A stretch of DNA of 47,926 nt from an uncultured bacterium (GTDB taxonomy: Bacteria; Patescibacteriota; Patescibacteriia; UBA1558; GWA2-36-10). A program made the position numbers and the translations under genes. Below the pieces are notes generated by a model that was not told the origin of the DNA, searched no databases, and saw nothing but the letters and a program-made list of their open reading frames with translations. Of this stretch, positions 13,413-21,867 are shown one piece after another (the stretch's first letter is position 1; every line of letters begins with the position of its first letter). The stretch lies in the NCBI GenBank assembly GCA_903876815.1, contig CAIRBL010000087.1, positions 1-47,926 of the forward strand, read 5' to 3'.

Positions 13413-15142
13413 GATTAAATATATTGTTAAAATTTTTTATCGTAGTTGTATTTTTTTCTTTTATTTTTTTAAGTTATTTCTTGAGCCACCCACACTACAA
13501 CTTGACTGATTGTTTGTTTATTAGTGGACAGTTTTTCTTGGTTTTTTTTCTTCTTTGGCAATTACTGGTTAAATTTTTACCACAGAAGATAGTCGCTTAT
13601 TTATTGAGTTTTGTGTTTATTATAGATTTTCTCTTGGTCATTTATTTTTTAATAGTAGGCATTCGTTTTAATTGGTTTTATTTTTGGTACAATCGTCAGG
13701 ATGCTTTTTTGAGCTTGCGGTTAGTTTTTGATAATTTTTATTTATCTTTATTTATCTTATTTATCTTTTTTCTTGTTATTGCCAAATTATTTTTGCTTAT
13801 CTTGGCTGATTTAAAATTTCCAAAAACAAAAACACAATATGTAGTGTATGTTTGTGCTTTTTTGTTTGTATTGTTTGCTTCTGCTGGGCCCAATAAAGCA
13901 GAAATTTTTACAGTATGGGGGGAAACTTTTAGTGGAAATAGTCAGATTATCAATTTGTATAGTCAAAAGTATAGTGATATTTTAGCACAAACCAATCAAG
14001 CTAATAAAAAAAATATAGAAACATTGCATGGTCTTGATGATTCTCAAAACGTATTTTTTTTACACTTAGAAAGTTTGAACAGTTCCTTAGTTGGTGAGGA
14101 CTTTACGCCAAATTTTTATAAGTTACAAAGCGAAGGATTAGTGTTTAAAAATTTACAAACAAATAATATTCAAACCATTAGAAGTGAAGAAAATATTTTG
14201 TGTCCAGTATTACCATCATTCGGCCTGTCCTTGCATCAGCAAGGCAAGTCGGCTGATTTATATTGTTTGCCGGCTATTTTTAAAGACCTTGGTTATAAAA
14301 CTTTATTTTTTAAAGACGATGATTTAAGTTTTGCCAATACCGGTGATTTTATGTTGAGTCTTGGTTTTGATGAGGTGCATAATAGCGATATTATGAAGCC
14401 AGAAGATAAATCTTTGCCTTGGGGTTATAGAGAGGATATTTTTTATCAGCGAGTTTTAGAATATTTAGAGCTATATAAGGGTCAAAAGATATTTGTTTAT
14501 ATTGCTGTGAGTGCAACTAATCACTTTCCTTTTATGACTTATGATAATTATCAAGACCTAAACTTAAACCTGCCATTTCAAGATGCGCAAAACATCAAAG
14601 AAAGAATGTCTAATACAAGCTTTTTGCAAGATCATTTTTTTGGTCAATTTTTGGAAACTTGGCGTTCAAAATATGCCAGCAGCTCTCATTTATTTGCTTT
14701 TGGTGATCAAGCTTGGCCAACCCAAGAGCATGGTAATTATCACAATGAGGCCTTTGCTTGGCAGGAAAATTTTGTTTCTAGTTTAGCTATGATTTCTCCG
14801 CAAATAGCTCAAGACACTTATGGTCTTAAAAATGATTATGTGCATCAGCTAGATATTTTTCCGACGGTCTTATCTTTAAATAATGTTACAAATACCATTT
14901 CTTTGGGCATTGATTTACTAGCAAAAAATGAAAAGCGTAAATGTATTATTTCTGTGCAGCCTTATTCTCGTAGATACATTGTGGTGATAGAATATCCCAA
15001 AAAATATTTGTATAATATTTTAGATAATAGTTTGGAAATTTATGATTTAGAACAAGACCCACAAGAAAAAAATCCAATTTTTCAGGGCTCCGCAGACGAC
15101 ATTTCTTATTTGGAAAATTGCCTCAACAATATTATTGATTAA
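13409..15142 (+). CDS. LtaS-like membrane sulfatase / phosphoglycerol transferase family protein
   Basis: 577 aa. Five hydrophobic helices (about 1-160) precede an alkaline-phosphatase/sulfatase-type domain from about 213: LHLESLNSSLVGEDFTPNFYKL supplies the first metal-ligand region (E221), and T256 in QTIRSEEN fits the nucleophile of LtaS-type enzymes. The usual late GDH metal motif reads FGDQAWP, so its His is replaced by Gln. LtaS relatives transfer glycerol-phosphate or similar groups to envelope glycans; the exact donor is unknown. It is coupled to the DUF2079 gene. Its 3' end overlaps the convergent gene by 11 nt. Confidence 0.72.
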   Translation: MRLNILLKFFIVVVFFSFIFLSYFLSHPHYNLTDCLFISGQFFLVFFLLWQLLVKFLPQKIVAYLLSFVFIIDFLLVIYFLIVGIRFNWFYFWYNRQDAFLSLRLVFDNFYLSLFILFIFFLVIAKLFLLILADLKFPKTKTQYVVYVCAFLFVLFASAGPNKAEIFTVWGETFSGNSQIINLYSQKYSDILAQTNQANKKNIETLHGLDDSQNVFFLHLESLNSSLVGEDFTPNFYKLQSEGLVFKNLQTNNIQTIRSEENILCPVLPSFGLSLHQQGKSADLYCLPAIFKDLGYKTLFFKDDDLSFANTGDFMLSLGFDEVHNSDIMKPEDKSLPWGYREDIFYQRVLEYLELYKGQKIFVYIAVSATNHFPFMTYDNYQDLNLNLPFQDAQNIKERMSNTSFLQDHFFGQFLETWRSKYASSSHLFAFGDQAWPTQEHGNYHNEAFAWQENFVSSLAMISPQIAQDTYGLKNDYVHQLDIFPTVLSLNNVTNTISLGIDLLAKNEKRKCIISVQPYSRRYIVVIEYPKKYLYNILDNSLEIYDLEQDPQEKNPIFQGSADDISYLENCLNNIID

Positions 15143-16673
15143 TTTGGTATATTTCTGCTTCAAGGTCTTCATAGACCAAATTAATATTTTGATTAGCCAA
15201 AAGAGCATTTTTAAATGCTTCTTTTTTATTGTCTTTTTCTAGGAAAATATAGTGTGCGCCAAATTTAGCGGGGATTACTTGATCTAAGCTATTTATTTTG
15301 CCCTCCAGAATATCAAAATAACTTTGTTGTAAATCAGGGCTAAAATTGTACATAAAAGTTTGATCTAGACCGATTAAGTAATAGTTGTGATCATTGTGAT
15401 AAAACAGCATAGGCCATTGATCCCAATCATCATGAAAAACAATACTTTTTTCTGGTATATTTTGTTTGAGCCAAGTAGCGCTGGCTTGAAATTTATCAAG
15501 TGGCCAGTTGTTATATAAAGACGAGCCAATGGTTTTATTGATTAAAAGTGGAATTATTAAGATAACTAAAATACTTAAGCAACTGGTGACAAATATTTTT
15601 AAGTTGATTTTTAAACTGAGCCAAAAATGATAAAAATTTTTAAGCTTTAGAATATTTTTTAAATCATCTCCAGCAAAAGCAACAAATATTAAGGTGAATG
15701 GCAAAAAGTACTCTATATATCTTTTTGATTTGACGGTCAATAATAAAAAACCAAAAGCTAGTAAAAAGGCAAAAAGTGTTTTTTTTGTGATCGATTGATA
15801 TTGAAAAACTAACAGGGCAATAAATAAAATACTTAATATAAAGAGCTGTGGTCCAGAGGATATGATTTCGAAAAATTGAGCCCCATACCATTCGCTACCA
15901 ACAATAAATTTTTGTCCGAGATTAATAATGCCGATTTGTACAACTTGTTGGTAGTAAAAGTATAAATTTTGTGGCCAATTGGGGTGAGATGCTATGCCAA
16001 TCAAAACACCACTAAGACTCCAAAAGATGCTGGACCAATGATAATGAGATTTTTCTTGATTTGTAAGTTTATTAAATAAATAAATACTAGTAAAATACGC
16101 TAAATAAATAGGAAAGATGATTGGCCAGCCACCATATAGCCAAACAAACATAAAACCGCTCAGCAGTAATAAATATTTTTTTTGTTTTATTAAAGCATAA
16201 ATAAATAGTAGGCAGATGATAAAGCTTAGGGAGTTGACTTTGATGAGACTCCAGCGAAAATTGAGATTTGGTAAAGTTATCACTAATAAAGTCAGTGGCC
16301 AAGCCAAGTTAATTTTGAGTTTTTTTAAAAAAATATATAAAGCTAGAGCAGCTGAGCTAGCAAAAATAACGGTTGCTATTTTTACTGCCCAAAGTGGGTC
16401 AAAAATATGAGTAAAAAAAGATAGTAAAAGATGATAAAGAAAATGATGGTCAGTAAAACTGTCTTTAAGGGTGCTAAATTGCATCCAGGGCAAAGTTTGT
16501 AGTATTTCACCTTTAGCGATTAATTGAGCCATTTTGGCGTGATAAAAGCCATCTGGATCACCGATAATAGGCTTTCTTTGCCACCACCAATAAAAAGATA
16601 AAAAAATGATAAATAATGACAAATAATCAATTGGCCATTTTTTGAGCTTATTTTTCCAGTCGCCACTATGCAT
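15132..16673 (-). CDS. GT-C-type membrane glycosyltransferase (STT3/PMT-like)
   Basis: 513 aa from ATG 16673. About a dozen hydrophobic helices. An early loop has GDPDGFYHAKMAQLI, which resembles the DxD-type lumenal motif of STT3/PMT enzymes, and SKRYIEYFLPF is typical of GT-C proteins. The C-terminal soluble part holds HDDWDQWPML. It probably uses a lipid-linked sugar to glycosylate a polymer or surface protein; the substrate is unknown. ATG 16673 is preferred over an upstream in-frame TTG because TGCTAAAAT (16681-16689), an extended -10, sits 7 nt before it, suggesting leaderless transcription. Confidence 0.7.
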   Translation of the reverse strand: MHSGDWKNKLKKWPIDYLSLFIIFLSFYWWWQRKPIIGDPDGFYHAKMAQLIAKGEILQTLPWMQFSTLKDSFTDHHFLYHLLLSFFTHIFDPLWAVKIATVIFASSAALALYIFLKKLKINLAWPLTLLVITLPNLNFRWSLIKVNSLSFIICLLFIYALIKQKKYLLLLSGFMFVWLYGGWPIIFPIYLAYFTSIYLFNKLTNQEKSHYHWSSIFWSLSGVLIGIASHPNWPQNLYFYYQQVVQIGIINLGQKFIVGSEWYGAQFFEIISSGPQLFILSILFIALLVFQYQSITKKTLFAFLLAFGFLLLTVKSKRYIEYFLPFTLIFVAFAGDDLKNILKLKNFYHFWLSLKINLKIFVTSCLSILVILIIPLLINKTIGSSLYNNWPLDKFQASATWLKQNIPEKSIVFHDDWDQWPMLFYHNDHNYYLIGLDQTFMYNFSPDLQQSYFDILEGKINSLDQVIPAKFGAHYIFLEKDNKKEAFKNALLANQNINLVYEDLEAEIYQINQ

Positions 16674-16680
16674 ATAGCTT

Positions 16681-16689
16681 ATTTTAGCA
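16681..16689 (-). promoter_or_regulatory. Extended -10 element of the GT-C gene (leaderless type)
   Basis: TGC plus TAAAAT, 7 nt before ATG 16673. The same TGCTAAAAT precedes polA. Confidence 0.5.
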
Positions 16690-16693
16690 GAAC

Positions 16694-16725
16694 AAAAAAT
16701 CCTCGCCAAGCATGGGGGCGGGGAT
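16694..16725 (-). terminator. Terminator-like hairpin upstream of the GT-C gene
   Basis: A 9-bp stem (16699-16707 with 16717-16725, one wobble) is followed on the - strand by six T. It stands between a - strand promoter (16748-16776) and the gene, so it could end an RNA of about 45 nt. Confidence 0.55.
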
Positions 16726-16747
16726 CTCTACAAAATCAGCTAAACTA

Positions 16748-16776
16748 ATTTTATTATGGATCTTTAAAGTCGTCAA
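16748..16776 (-). promoter_or_regulatory. Putative promoter for a short leader RNA
   Basis: TTGACG (16771-16776), 17-nt spacer, TAAAAT (16748-16753). The predicted start is near 16741, just ahead of the hairpin at 16694-16725. Confidence 0.6.
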
Positions 16777-16806
16777 GTTTTTGTAGGGAAGGTGCTGGTT
16801 TTTTGG

Positions 16807-16835
16807 TTGATTTTTGTCTAAATATTTGCTACACT
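16807..16835 (+). promoter_or_regulatory. Promoter of the yebC-ruvC-glucan operon
   Basis: TTGATT (16807-16812), 17-nt spacer, TACACT (16830-16835); start near 16842. Confidence 0.6.
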
Positions 16836-16848
16836 AGACAAAGAGTGG

Positions 16849-16877
16849 AGCATAAATTAATAAAATTTATGCTTTTT
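16849..16877 (+). terminator. Terminator-like hairpin in the yebC leader
   Basis: A 10-bp perfect stem AGCATAAATT / AATTTATGCT (16849-16858 with 16864-16873), 5-nt loop, then T tract, only about 7 nt after the predicted start and 21 nt before yebC. A candidate attenuator. Confidence 0.6.
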
Positions 16878-16897
16878 AAGTAGTTTAATACAAAGCT

Positions 16898-17602
16898 ATG
16901 AGTGGACATTCTAAATGGGCAACAACTAAGAGGGCCAAAGAGGCCAAAGATTCTAAGCGCAGTGGTTTATTTACCAAGTTATCCAAAAATATTACTATTG
17001 CCGCTCGTGAGGGTCAAGACATTGATTCAAATTTTAAATTACGCATGGCAGTAGATAAGGCAAAGGCTTTGTCTATGCCTAAAGATAATATTGAACGTGC
17101 TATCAAAAGGGGCGCTGGAGTTGGTGGTGGTGAAAATATCGAGCATTTGATTTATGAGGCTTATGGACCAGAGGGCGTGGCTTTGATTATTGAGGTTTTG
17201 ACGGACAATAAAAATCGCGCAGTCTCCAACATCAAACATATTTTAAATAAATACAACGGCAACATGGGATCTAGTGGTAGTGTGCTCTGGATGTTTGCTT
17301 TTAAGGGGGAAATTATTTTAAACAATACTACCTTAACAGACGAAGAGGAACTCAAAATTATTGAAGCCGGTGCAGAAGATATCATCAAAGACGAGCAAAT
17401 TCGAGTCATTACGGATAAAGAAAATTTGGCCCTAGTAAGAGACAGCTTGGTCAAAAATAATTTTTCCATTCAAGAGTCAAATATTATTTATTTGCCGAAA
17501 GAAAAAGTGCAAGTGCAAGATGAAGACAAACTGTTGCGCTTATTAGATGCTTTGGACGATGATGATGACGTGGACACTTTGCACACTAACGCCGATGTTT
17601 AA
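16898..17602 (+). CDS. yebC: YebC/PmpR-family protein
   Basis: 234 aa, close to the usual 240-250. The N-terminal signature is MSGHSKWATTKRAKEAKD, then FTKLSKNITIAAREG and MPKDNIERAIKRG. The family comprises cytoplasmic factors described both as transcriptional regulators and as helpers of translation through difficult peptide stretches. ruvC follows 5 nt after the stop, the common yebC-ruvC arrangement. The C-terminus is very acidic (LDALDDDDDVD). The leader carries a hairpin followed by T residues. Confidence 0.93.
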   Translation: MSGHSKWATTKRAKEAKDSKRSGLFTKLSKNITIAAREGQDIDSNFKLRMAVDKAKALSMPKDNIERAIKRGAGVGGGENIEHLIYEAYGPEGVALIIEVLTDNKNRAVSNIKHILNKYNGNMGSSGSVLWMFAFKGEIILNNTTLTDEEELKIIEAGAEDIIKDEQIRVITDKENLALVRDSLVKNNFSIQESNIIYLPKEKVQVQDEDKLLRLLDALDDDDDVDTLHTNADV

Positions 17603-17607
17603 TTTAA

Positions 17608-18111
17608 ATGTCAAATATTAAAAAAACTATTTTAGGTTTAGACCCTGGTTTTGCAGATACTGGTTTTGGTGTGGTGACAAAAGAAAATCATACTTTAAAA
17701 TTTATTACAGCCGGCAGTATCAAGACAGATAAAAAGCTTGATTTTGCCAAGCGTTTGGAAGTTATCTATAAAGAAATCAATTTACTCATCAAAAAATATC
17801 AGCCTGATATAGTAGCGATTGAAAAATTATATTTTGCTCGTAACGTTACAACTGCTTTGGACGTTGGTCAGGCTAGAGGAGTAGTTTTATTGGCTATCGC
17901 GCAGCAACAAAAAAATTTTATAGAGTTTACTCCCTTGCAAGTCAAACTGACTTTGACAGGCTCGGGTGCAGCCGATAAGCGCCAGGTTGGTCTGATGGTG
18001 AAGACAATTTTAAAATTATCAGCCGTACCTAAGCCAGACGATGCAGCCGATGCGGTGGCTCTGGCTATTTGCGGCGCTTGGTTTAATCAAAAATTATCAC
18101 AAGTGAAATGA
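17608..18111 (+). CDS. ruvC: Crossover junction endodeoxyribonuclease RuvC
   Basis: 167 aa. All four expected acidic residues are present: D12 in ILGLDPGFADTGFG, E72 in VAIEKLYFARN, and D145 and D148 in PDDAADAVALAICG. It resolves Holliday junctions as a dimer on RuvAB-bound DNA. ruvA and ruvB are not in the window. The stop overlaps the glycogen synthase start (ATGA), linking repair and glucan genes in one transcript. Confidence 0.95.
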   Translation: MSNIKKTILGLDPGFADTGFGVVTKENHTLKFITAGSIKTDKKLDFAKRLEVIYKEINLLIKKYQPDIVAIEKLYFARNVTTALDVGQARGVVLLAIAQQQKNFIEFTPLQVKLTLTGSGAADKRQVGLMVKTILKLSAVPKPDDAADAVALAICGAWFNQKLSQVK

Positions 18112-19598
18112 AAAAATTAAAAATAGTTTCAATTTCTTCAGAGCTTGATCCATTTGTCAAAACTGGTGGCTTAGGTGATGTGGCTCGAGCTTTGCCTAAA
18201 AGTTTGCATCGTTTAGGTCACGAGGTGATAGTTATTATTCCTTTTTATAGCAAAGTCATTGACGCTAAAAAGTATAATTTAAAAAAAATTTATACCGATA
18301 TTTTGATTAATGTCGATAAAAAAAATTCAGTTAAAGTAGATTTTTACCAAGGAGAATTAATGCCTCAATTACCAGTTTATTTTGTTCGTTGTGATAAATA
18401 TTTTGGTAAGAAAAAAAATATTTATAGCTCATCTCGTGAAAATGCGCGTTTTTATTTATTTTCTGTAGCCGCTTTAAAGTTAATCTCTTTACTGAAATTT
18501 AAAGCCGACATTATCCATTGTCATGATTGGCATACAGGTTTAATTCCCTATTTAAAAAATACTCGTTTTAAAGACAGCCAGACACTCAAAAATTCGGCTA
18601 CTATTTTTACGATTCATAATCTGACTTTTCAATTCGGACAAAATTGGTGGGAAGTACCAGTAAAATTAAGAGACAAAGGCAAGCTGGCTTTACCAGATTT
18701 TAAAGCCAGTCAATTAGCTTATATTAATTTTGCTAAACGAGGTATTATGTATGCTGATGCTGTTAATACAGTTTCAGAAACTTATGCTAAAGAGATTTTA
18801 AAAAAACATTTTGGTCAAGATTTACATCGTATTTTGATGAATCGAAAACATAAATTATTTGGCGTCGTTAATGGCATTGATTATTATCAATACAATCCCA
18901 AAACTGATAAGACTTTGATTAAAAATTATACTATAGACAATATTCATCGTAAAATAGTCAACAAAAGATATGTGCAAAAGCTTTATCATTTACCCATAAC
19001 TGACAACACGCCATTGATTTGTTTGACCTCTAGATTAGTTGAACAAAAAGGTTTTGATTTAGTCATTGATGTTTTGCCAACTTTGCTTTTACAAGATGTA
19101 CAAGTGATTATTTTGGGAGCAGGTGATAAAAGATATGTCCAAAAACTAAATAAATTAGCTAAAGCCCATAGTGATAAATTAGTTGTCATACCTTCTCATC
19201 AGGAAGTTTTAAAAAGAGAGACTTTGGTTTATGCTGGAGCGGATTTCTTTTTGTTGCCTTCTCGTTTTGAGCCTTGCGGAATTAATCAGTTGATTAGTTT
19301 TCGTTATGGCTGTGTGCCGATAGTGCGTGCTACTGGTGGTTTGTCTGACACGGTGATTAATTTTGATCCTAAAACAGATAAGAAAACCAAAGGTAACGGC
19401 TTTAATTTTAAAAATTATAAAACCGCTGAATTGTTAGTAGCCTTAACCAGAGCAATAGAGACTTATCATCACAGGCAAATATGGAAAGACTTGATTAGAC
19501 GTGGCATGTCAGCTTCTTTTTCTTGGGATTTGCCAGCCAGAAAATATTTAGAGCTTTATAAAAAAGCTATTAATTTTAAAAAAGAAGAAAATGTCTAA
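18108..19598 (+). CDS. glgA: Glycogen/starch synthase, GT5 (first copy)
   Basis: 496 aa. The GT5 signature KTGGLGDVARALPKSL (K18-L33) binds the nucleotide-sugar. HCDHDW-type motif IIHCHDWHTGLIPY, NTVSETYAKE, VNGIDYYQYNP and the C-terminal RFEPCGINQLISFRYGCVPIVR... block are all in place. It extends alpha-1,4-glucan from ADP- or UDP-glucose. No glgC is present, so the donor may come from galU at 5925 or the GalT-like enzyme at 23346. It overlaps the next gene by 8 nt and a second, diverged GT5 lies 2.3 kb downstream. Confidence 0.9.
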   Translation: MKKLKIVSISSELDPFVKTGGLGDVARALPKSLHRLGHEVIVIIPFYSKVIDAKKYNLKKIYTDILINVDKKNSVKVDFYQGELMPQLPVYFVRCDKYFGKKKNIYSSSRENARFYLFSVAALKLISLLKFKADIIHCHDWHTGLIPYLKNTRFKDSQTLKNSATIFTIHNLTFQFGQNWWEVPVKLRDKGKLALPDFKASQLAYINFAKRGIMYADAVNTVSETYAKEILKKHFGQDLHRILMNRKHKLFGVVNGIDYYQYNPKTDKTLIKNYTIDNIHRKIVNKRYVQKLYHLPITDNTPLICLTSRLVEQKGFDLVIDVLPTLLLQDVQVIILGAGDKRYVQKLNKLAKAHSDKLVVIPSHQEVLKRETLVYAGADFFLLPSRFEPCGINQLISFRYGCVPIVRATGGLSDTVINFDPKTDKKTKGNGFNFKNYKTAELLVALTRAIETYHHRQIWKDLIRRGMSASFSWDLPARKYLELYKKAINFKKEENV

Positions 19599-20742
19599 AA
19601 TAACGTGGGTTAATTTTTTACATATTTATCAGCCACCTTGGCAAGAAGAGGGCATCATTCACCAAACTGCCAGAGAGAGTTATGACTATTTATTTACTTT
19701 GCTTGAGAAATATCCTAAGTTTACTTTTACTTTAAATATTAGTGGTTCTTTAATTGAACAATTAAATATTTTAGAGCCAGAAATTTTAGCTAAGTTACAA
19801 CTTGTCGTCAAAAATAAACGTTTAGAACTTACAGCCTCGGCTTTTTATCACCCCATTTTACCATTACTACCAGAGCAAGAAGTATTAAGGCAAATAAAAC
19901 TTAATCAAGAAATATTATTTAAATATTTTAAAATTAAGCCAGCAGGTTTTTATTTACCGGAAATGGCTTATAGTTTAAAAACTGCTAAAATTATTAAAAA
20001 ATTAGGTTTTAGCTGGATTATTTTAGATCCAATTTCCACGTCGCAAAAAATAAACAATAATATTTTATACCAAATTAAAAATTTAGGTCTAAAAGTAATT
20101 TTTAGAGATAGATGCTATTCCCAAAGTTATCCTGCCGAAGCTATTTATCAAAAATTTCAGCACCAAGAAATAAAAGTAGAAACTATCATTACTGCCACTG
20201 ACGGTGAAATGTATGGTCATAAACATGAAGACTGGCAGGGACATTTGGAAAAGATTTTAGTAAATAAAAATTTAGATGTTTTAACGGTTTCTCAATATTT
20301 AAAAACTTTAAAACAAACAGCAAGTGTGAGCTTACGTGATTCTTCTTGGGAGACAAGTCAAAAAGATTTACAAAAAAACATTCCTTTTGCTTTATGGCAA
20401 GATCCCAAAAATAGTATTCACAAAACTTTATGGCAATTAGCAAATTTAAGCATTAGTTTAGTCAAAAAATACCCTAAAGATCAAAATCATTTTTGGGCTC
20501 GATACCATTTAGATAGAGGTTTATCATCTTGTACTTTTTGGTGGGCAAGTGCTAAAAAAGTAGGTATTTTTTCAGACCTCGCTTGGCATCCAGACATGGT
20601 AGACAATGGCGCTGAAGAATTAGTAAGAAGTGCAAGATCACTAAAGCAAGCAAGTGTTGCGGAAAAAATTCAAGCTGAACGTTATTATACTAAAGCAAAA
20701 AGATTGATTTGGGAGAGGCATTGGCGTAAATATAATATTTAA
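19591..20742 (+). CDS. GH57 family glucan-active enzyme
   Basis: 383 aa. GH57 motifs: HIYQPP (H11), FYHPILPLL, FYLPEMAY with the likely nucleophile E124, and TATDGEMYGHKHEDW with the likely acid/base D204. Family members are alpha-amylases, 4-alpha-glucanotransferases, amylopullulanases or branching enzymes; this short form cannot be assigned to one. Between two glycogen synthases, branching or trimming of the glucan is most plausible. No signal peptide, so it is cytoplasmic. Confidence 0.85.
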   Translation: MSKITWVNFLHIYQPPWQEEGIIHQTARESYDYLFTLLEKYPKFTFTLNISGSLIEQLNILEPEILAKLQLVVKNKRLELTASAFYHPILPLLPEQEVLRQIKLNQEILFKYFKIKPAGFYLPEMAYSLKTAKIIKKLGFSWIILDPISTSQKINNNILYQIKNLGLKVIFRDRCYSQSYPAEAIYQKFQHQEIKVETIITATDGEMYGHKHEDWQGHLEKILVNKNLDVLTVSQYLKTLKQTASVSLRDSSWETSQKDLQKNIPFALWQDPKNSIHKTLWQLANLSISLVKKYPKDQNHFWARYHLDRGLSSCTFWWASAKKVGIFSDLAWHPDMVDNGAEELVRSARSLKQASVAEKIQAERYYTKAKRLIWERHWRKYNI

Positions 20743-20750
20743 TAAAATCT

Positions 20751-21809
20751 ATGGAACTTGAAGAACAAAAGAAAAAGGTAGCCTTGTTAAACGATGAGTT
20801 GTTTATTAAAGATTGTTTTAATCAAAATTTAGGTAAATATTATCCAGATTTTGTAGAAGTAAAACAGCTTGATTTGCATGCTTACAAAAAACATGTGGGC
20901 AAAACTAGTGCTGTTTTTGTGGTGGGCTATAAAGTAGAATACTTAGCCAAAGATAATAGTATTAAAAAAATAAAATTAGTTGCCACTGGTCATTCTGATG
21001 GCTCAAGAAAATTAGCTTTTGCTAAACTCAATTATTTGTATCAACATGGTTTTAATGACGGTAAATATTTGGTCACCAAACCATTGTTTTATTTAGAGGA
21101 AAATTTAGCTTTTGTTTACGAAGCTTCTATTGGTCATCGTTTGTTTAGTTTTTTTAAAGCAGATGAGTATTTAAATTTAGCTAATGCTATGAATTTAGCT
21201 GCTGCTTGGGTTAAAAAATTACATCACTTAGAATTAGACGAGACTTTTGCTTGGCCAAAATTTTCCGTTAATCATATTGGCCCTAGTGTACAGAAATTTT
21301 TTACTGACATTATTAGTCACAATGAAGTTTTGGGTAAAAGAGTAGAAAAGATGTTAGCAGATATTAAAAACCATGAAGAGAAATTTCAGCAAAATTTAAA
21401 ACCATGTTTAGTCTATGGTGACTATCATCCAGAAAATGTGATTTTGACTAGCCTAGAAGCTAAACAAATTAAGATGATAGATTTTACTGATGTGGCTTTG
21501 GGTGATCCAATGGTGGATCTTGGCTCTTTTTTACAGCAATTAGATTTTATGGGGCATAGATTTTTTTCTCGAGCTAAAGTTAACTACGAAAAAGAGTATT
21601 TTATCACTAGCTATTTTGGTCAAAAAATTCAAGATATTCCAGCAGAATTTTTTCCTCGTATCAATTTATACCAAGCTTGGGTAGCTTTACGCACTGCTGC
21701 CTTTTTGTTTTATATGCACAAAGATGATTCAGTGAATTTATTATTAGATGAAGTAGAGAAATATTTAGTTTTGGTTGAAAGTGGTGAAAGAAAAATTAAT
21801 CTTTATTAG
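20751..21809 (+). CDS. Aminoglycoside-phosphotransferase-fold kinase
   Basis: 352 aa. The kinase-like catalytic loop LVYGDYHPENV (D224, N229) and the metal-binding MIDFTDVALGDPMVDLGSF (D244) define the APH/choline-kinase/maltokinase superfamily. The N-terminal lobe is divergent. Its place in the glucan cluster, 8 nt after the GH57 gene, suggests a sugar kinase such as a maltokinase-like enzyme, but this is context only. An antibiotic-resistance role is not supported. Confidence 0.7.
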   Translation: MELEEQKKKVALLNDELFIKDCFNQNLGKYYPDFVEVKQLDLHAYKKHVGKTSAVFVVGYKVEYLAKDNSIKKIKLVATGHSDGSRKLAFAKLNYLYQHGFNDGKYLVTKPLFYLEENLAFVYEASIGHRLFSFFKADEYLNLANAMNLAAAWVKKLHHLELDETFAWPKFSVNHIGPSVQKFFTDIISHNEVLGKRVEKMLADIKNHEEKFQQNLKPCLVYGDYHPENVILTSLEAKQIKMIDFTDVALGDPMVDLGSFLQQLDFMGHRFFSRAKVNYEKEYFITSYFGQKIQDIPAEFFPRINLYQAWVALRTAAFLFYMHKDDSVNLLLDEVEKYLVLVESGERKINLY

Positions 21810-21834
21810 TTTTTAGTTTTATAAATTTTCATGT

Positions 21835-21840
21835 TATAAT
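21835..21840 (+). promoter_or_regulatory. Putative -10 box of the second glycogen synthase
   Basis: TATAAT with no convincing -35. It is followed by an AGCTTA/TAAGCT hairpin (21842-21863) and T5 directly before ATG 21868. Confidence 0.4.
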
Positions 21841-21867
21841 TAGCTTATCTTAAATGGTAAGCTTTTT

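Noticed and set aside
16216..16410. Open reading frame antisense to the GT-C gene
   Set aside because: No ribosome binding site or promoter; fully inside a membrane-protein gene.
20751..21809. Aminoglycoside resistance gene
   Set aside because: Only the superfamily catalytic motifs are shared; operon context points to sugar metabolism.
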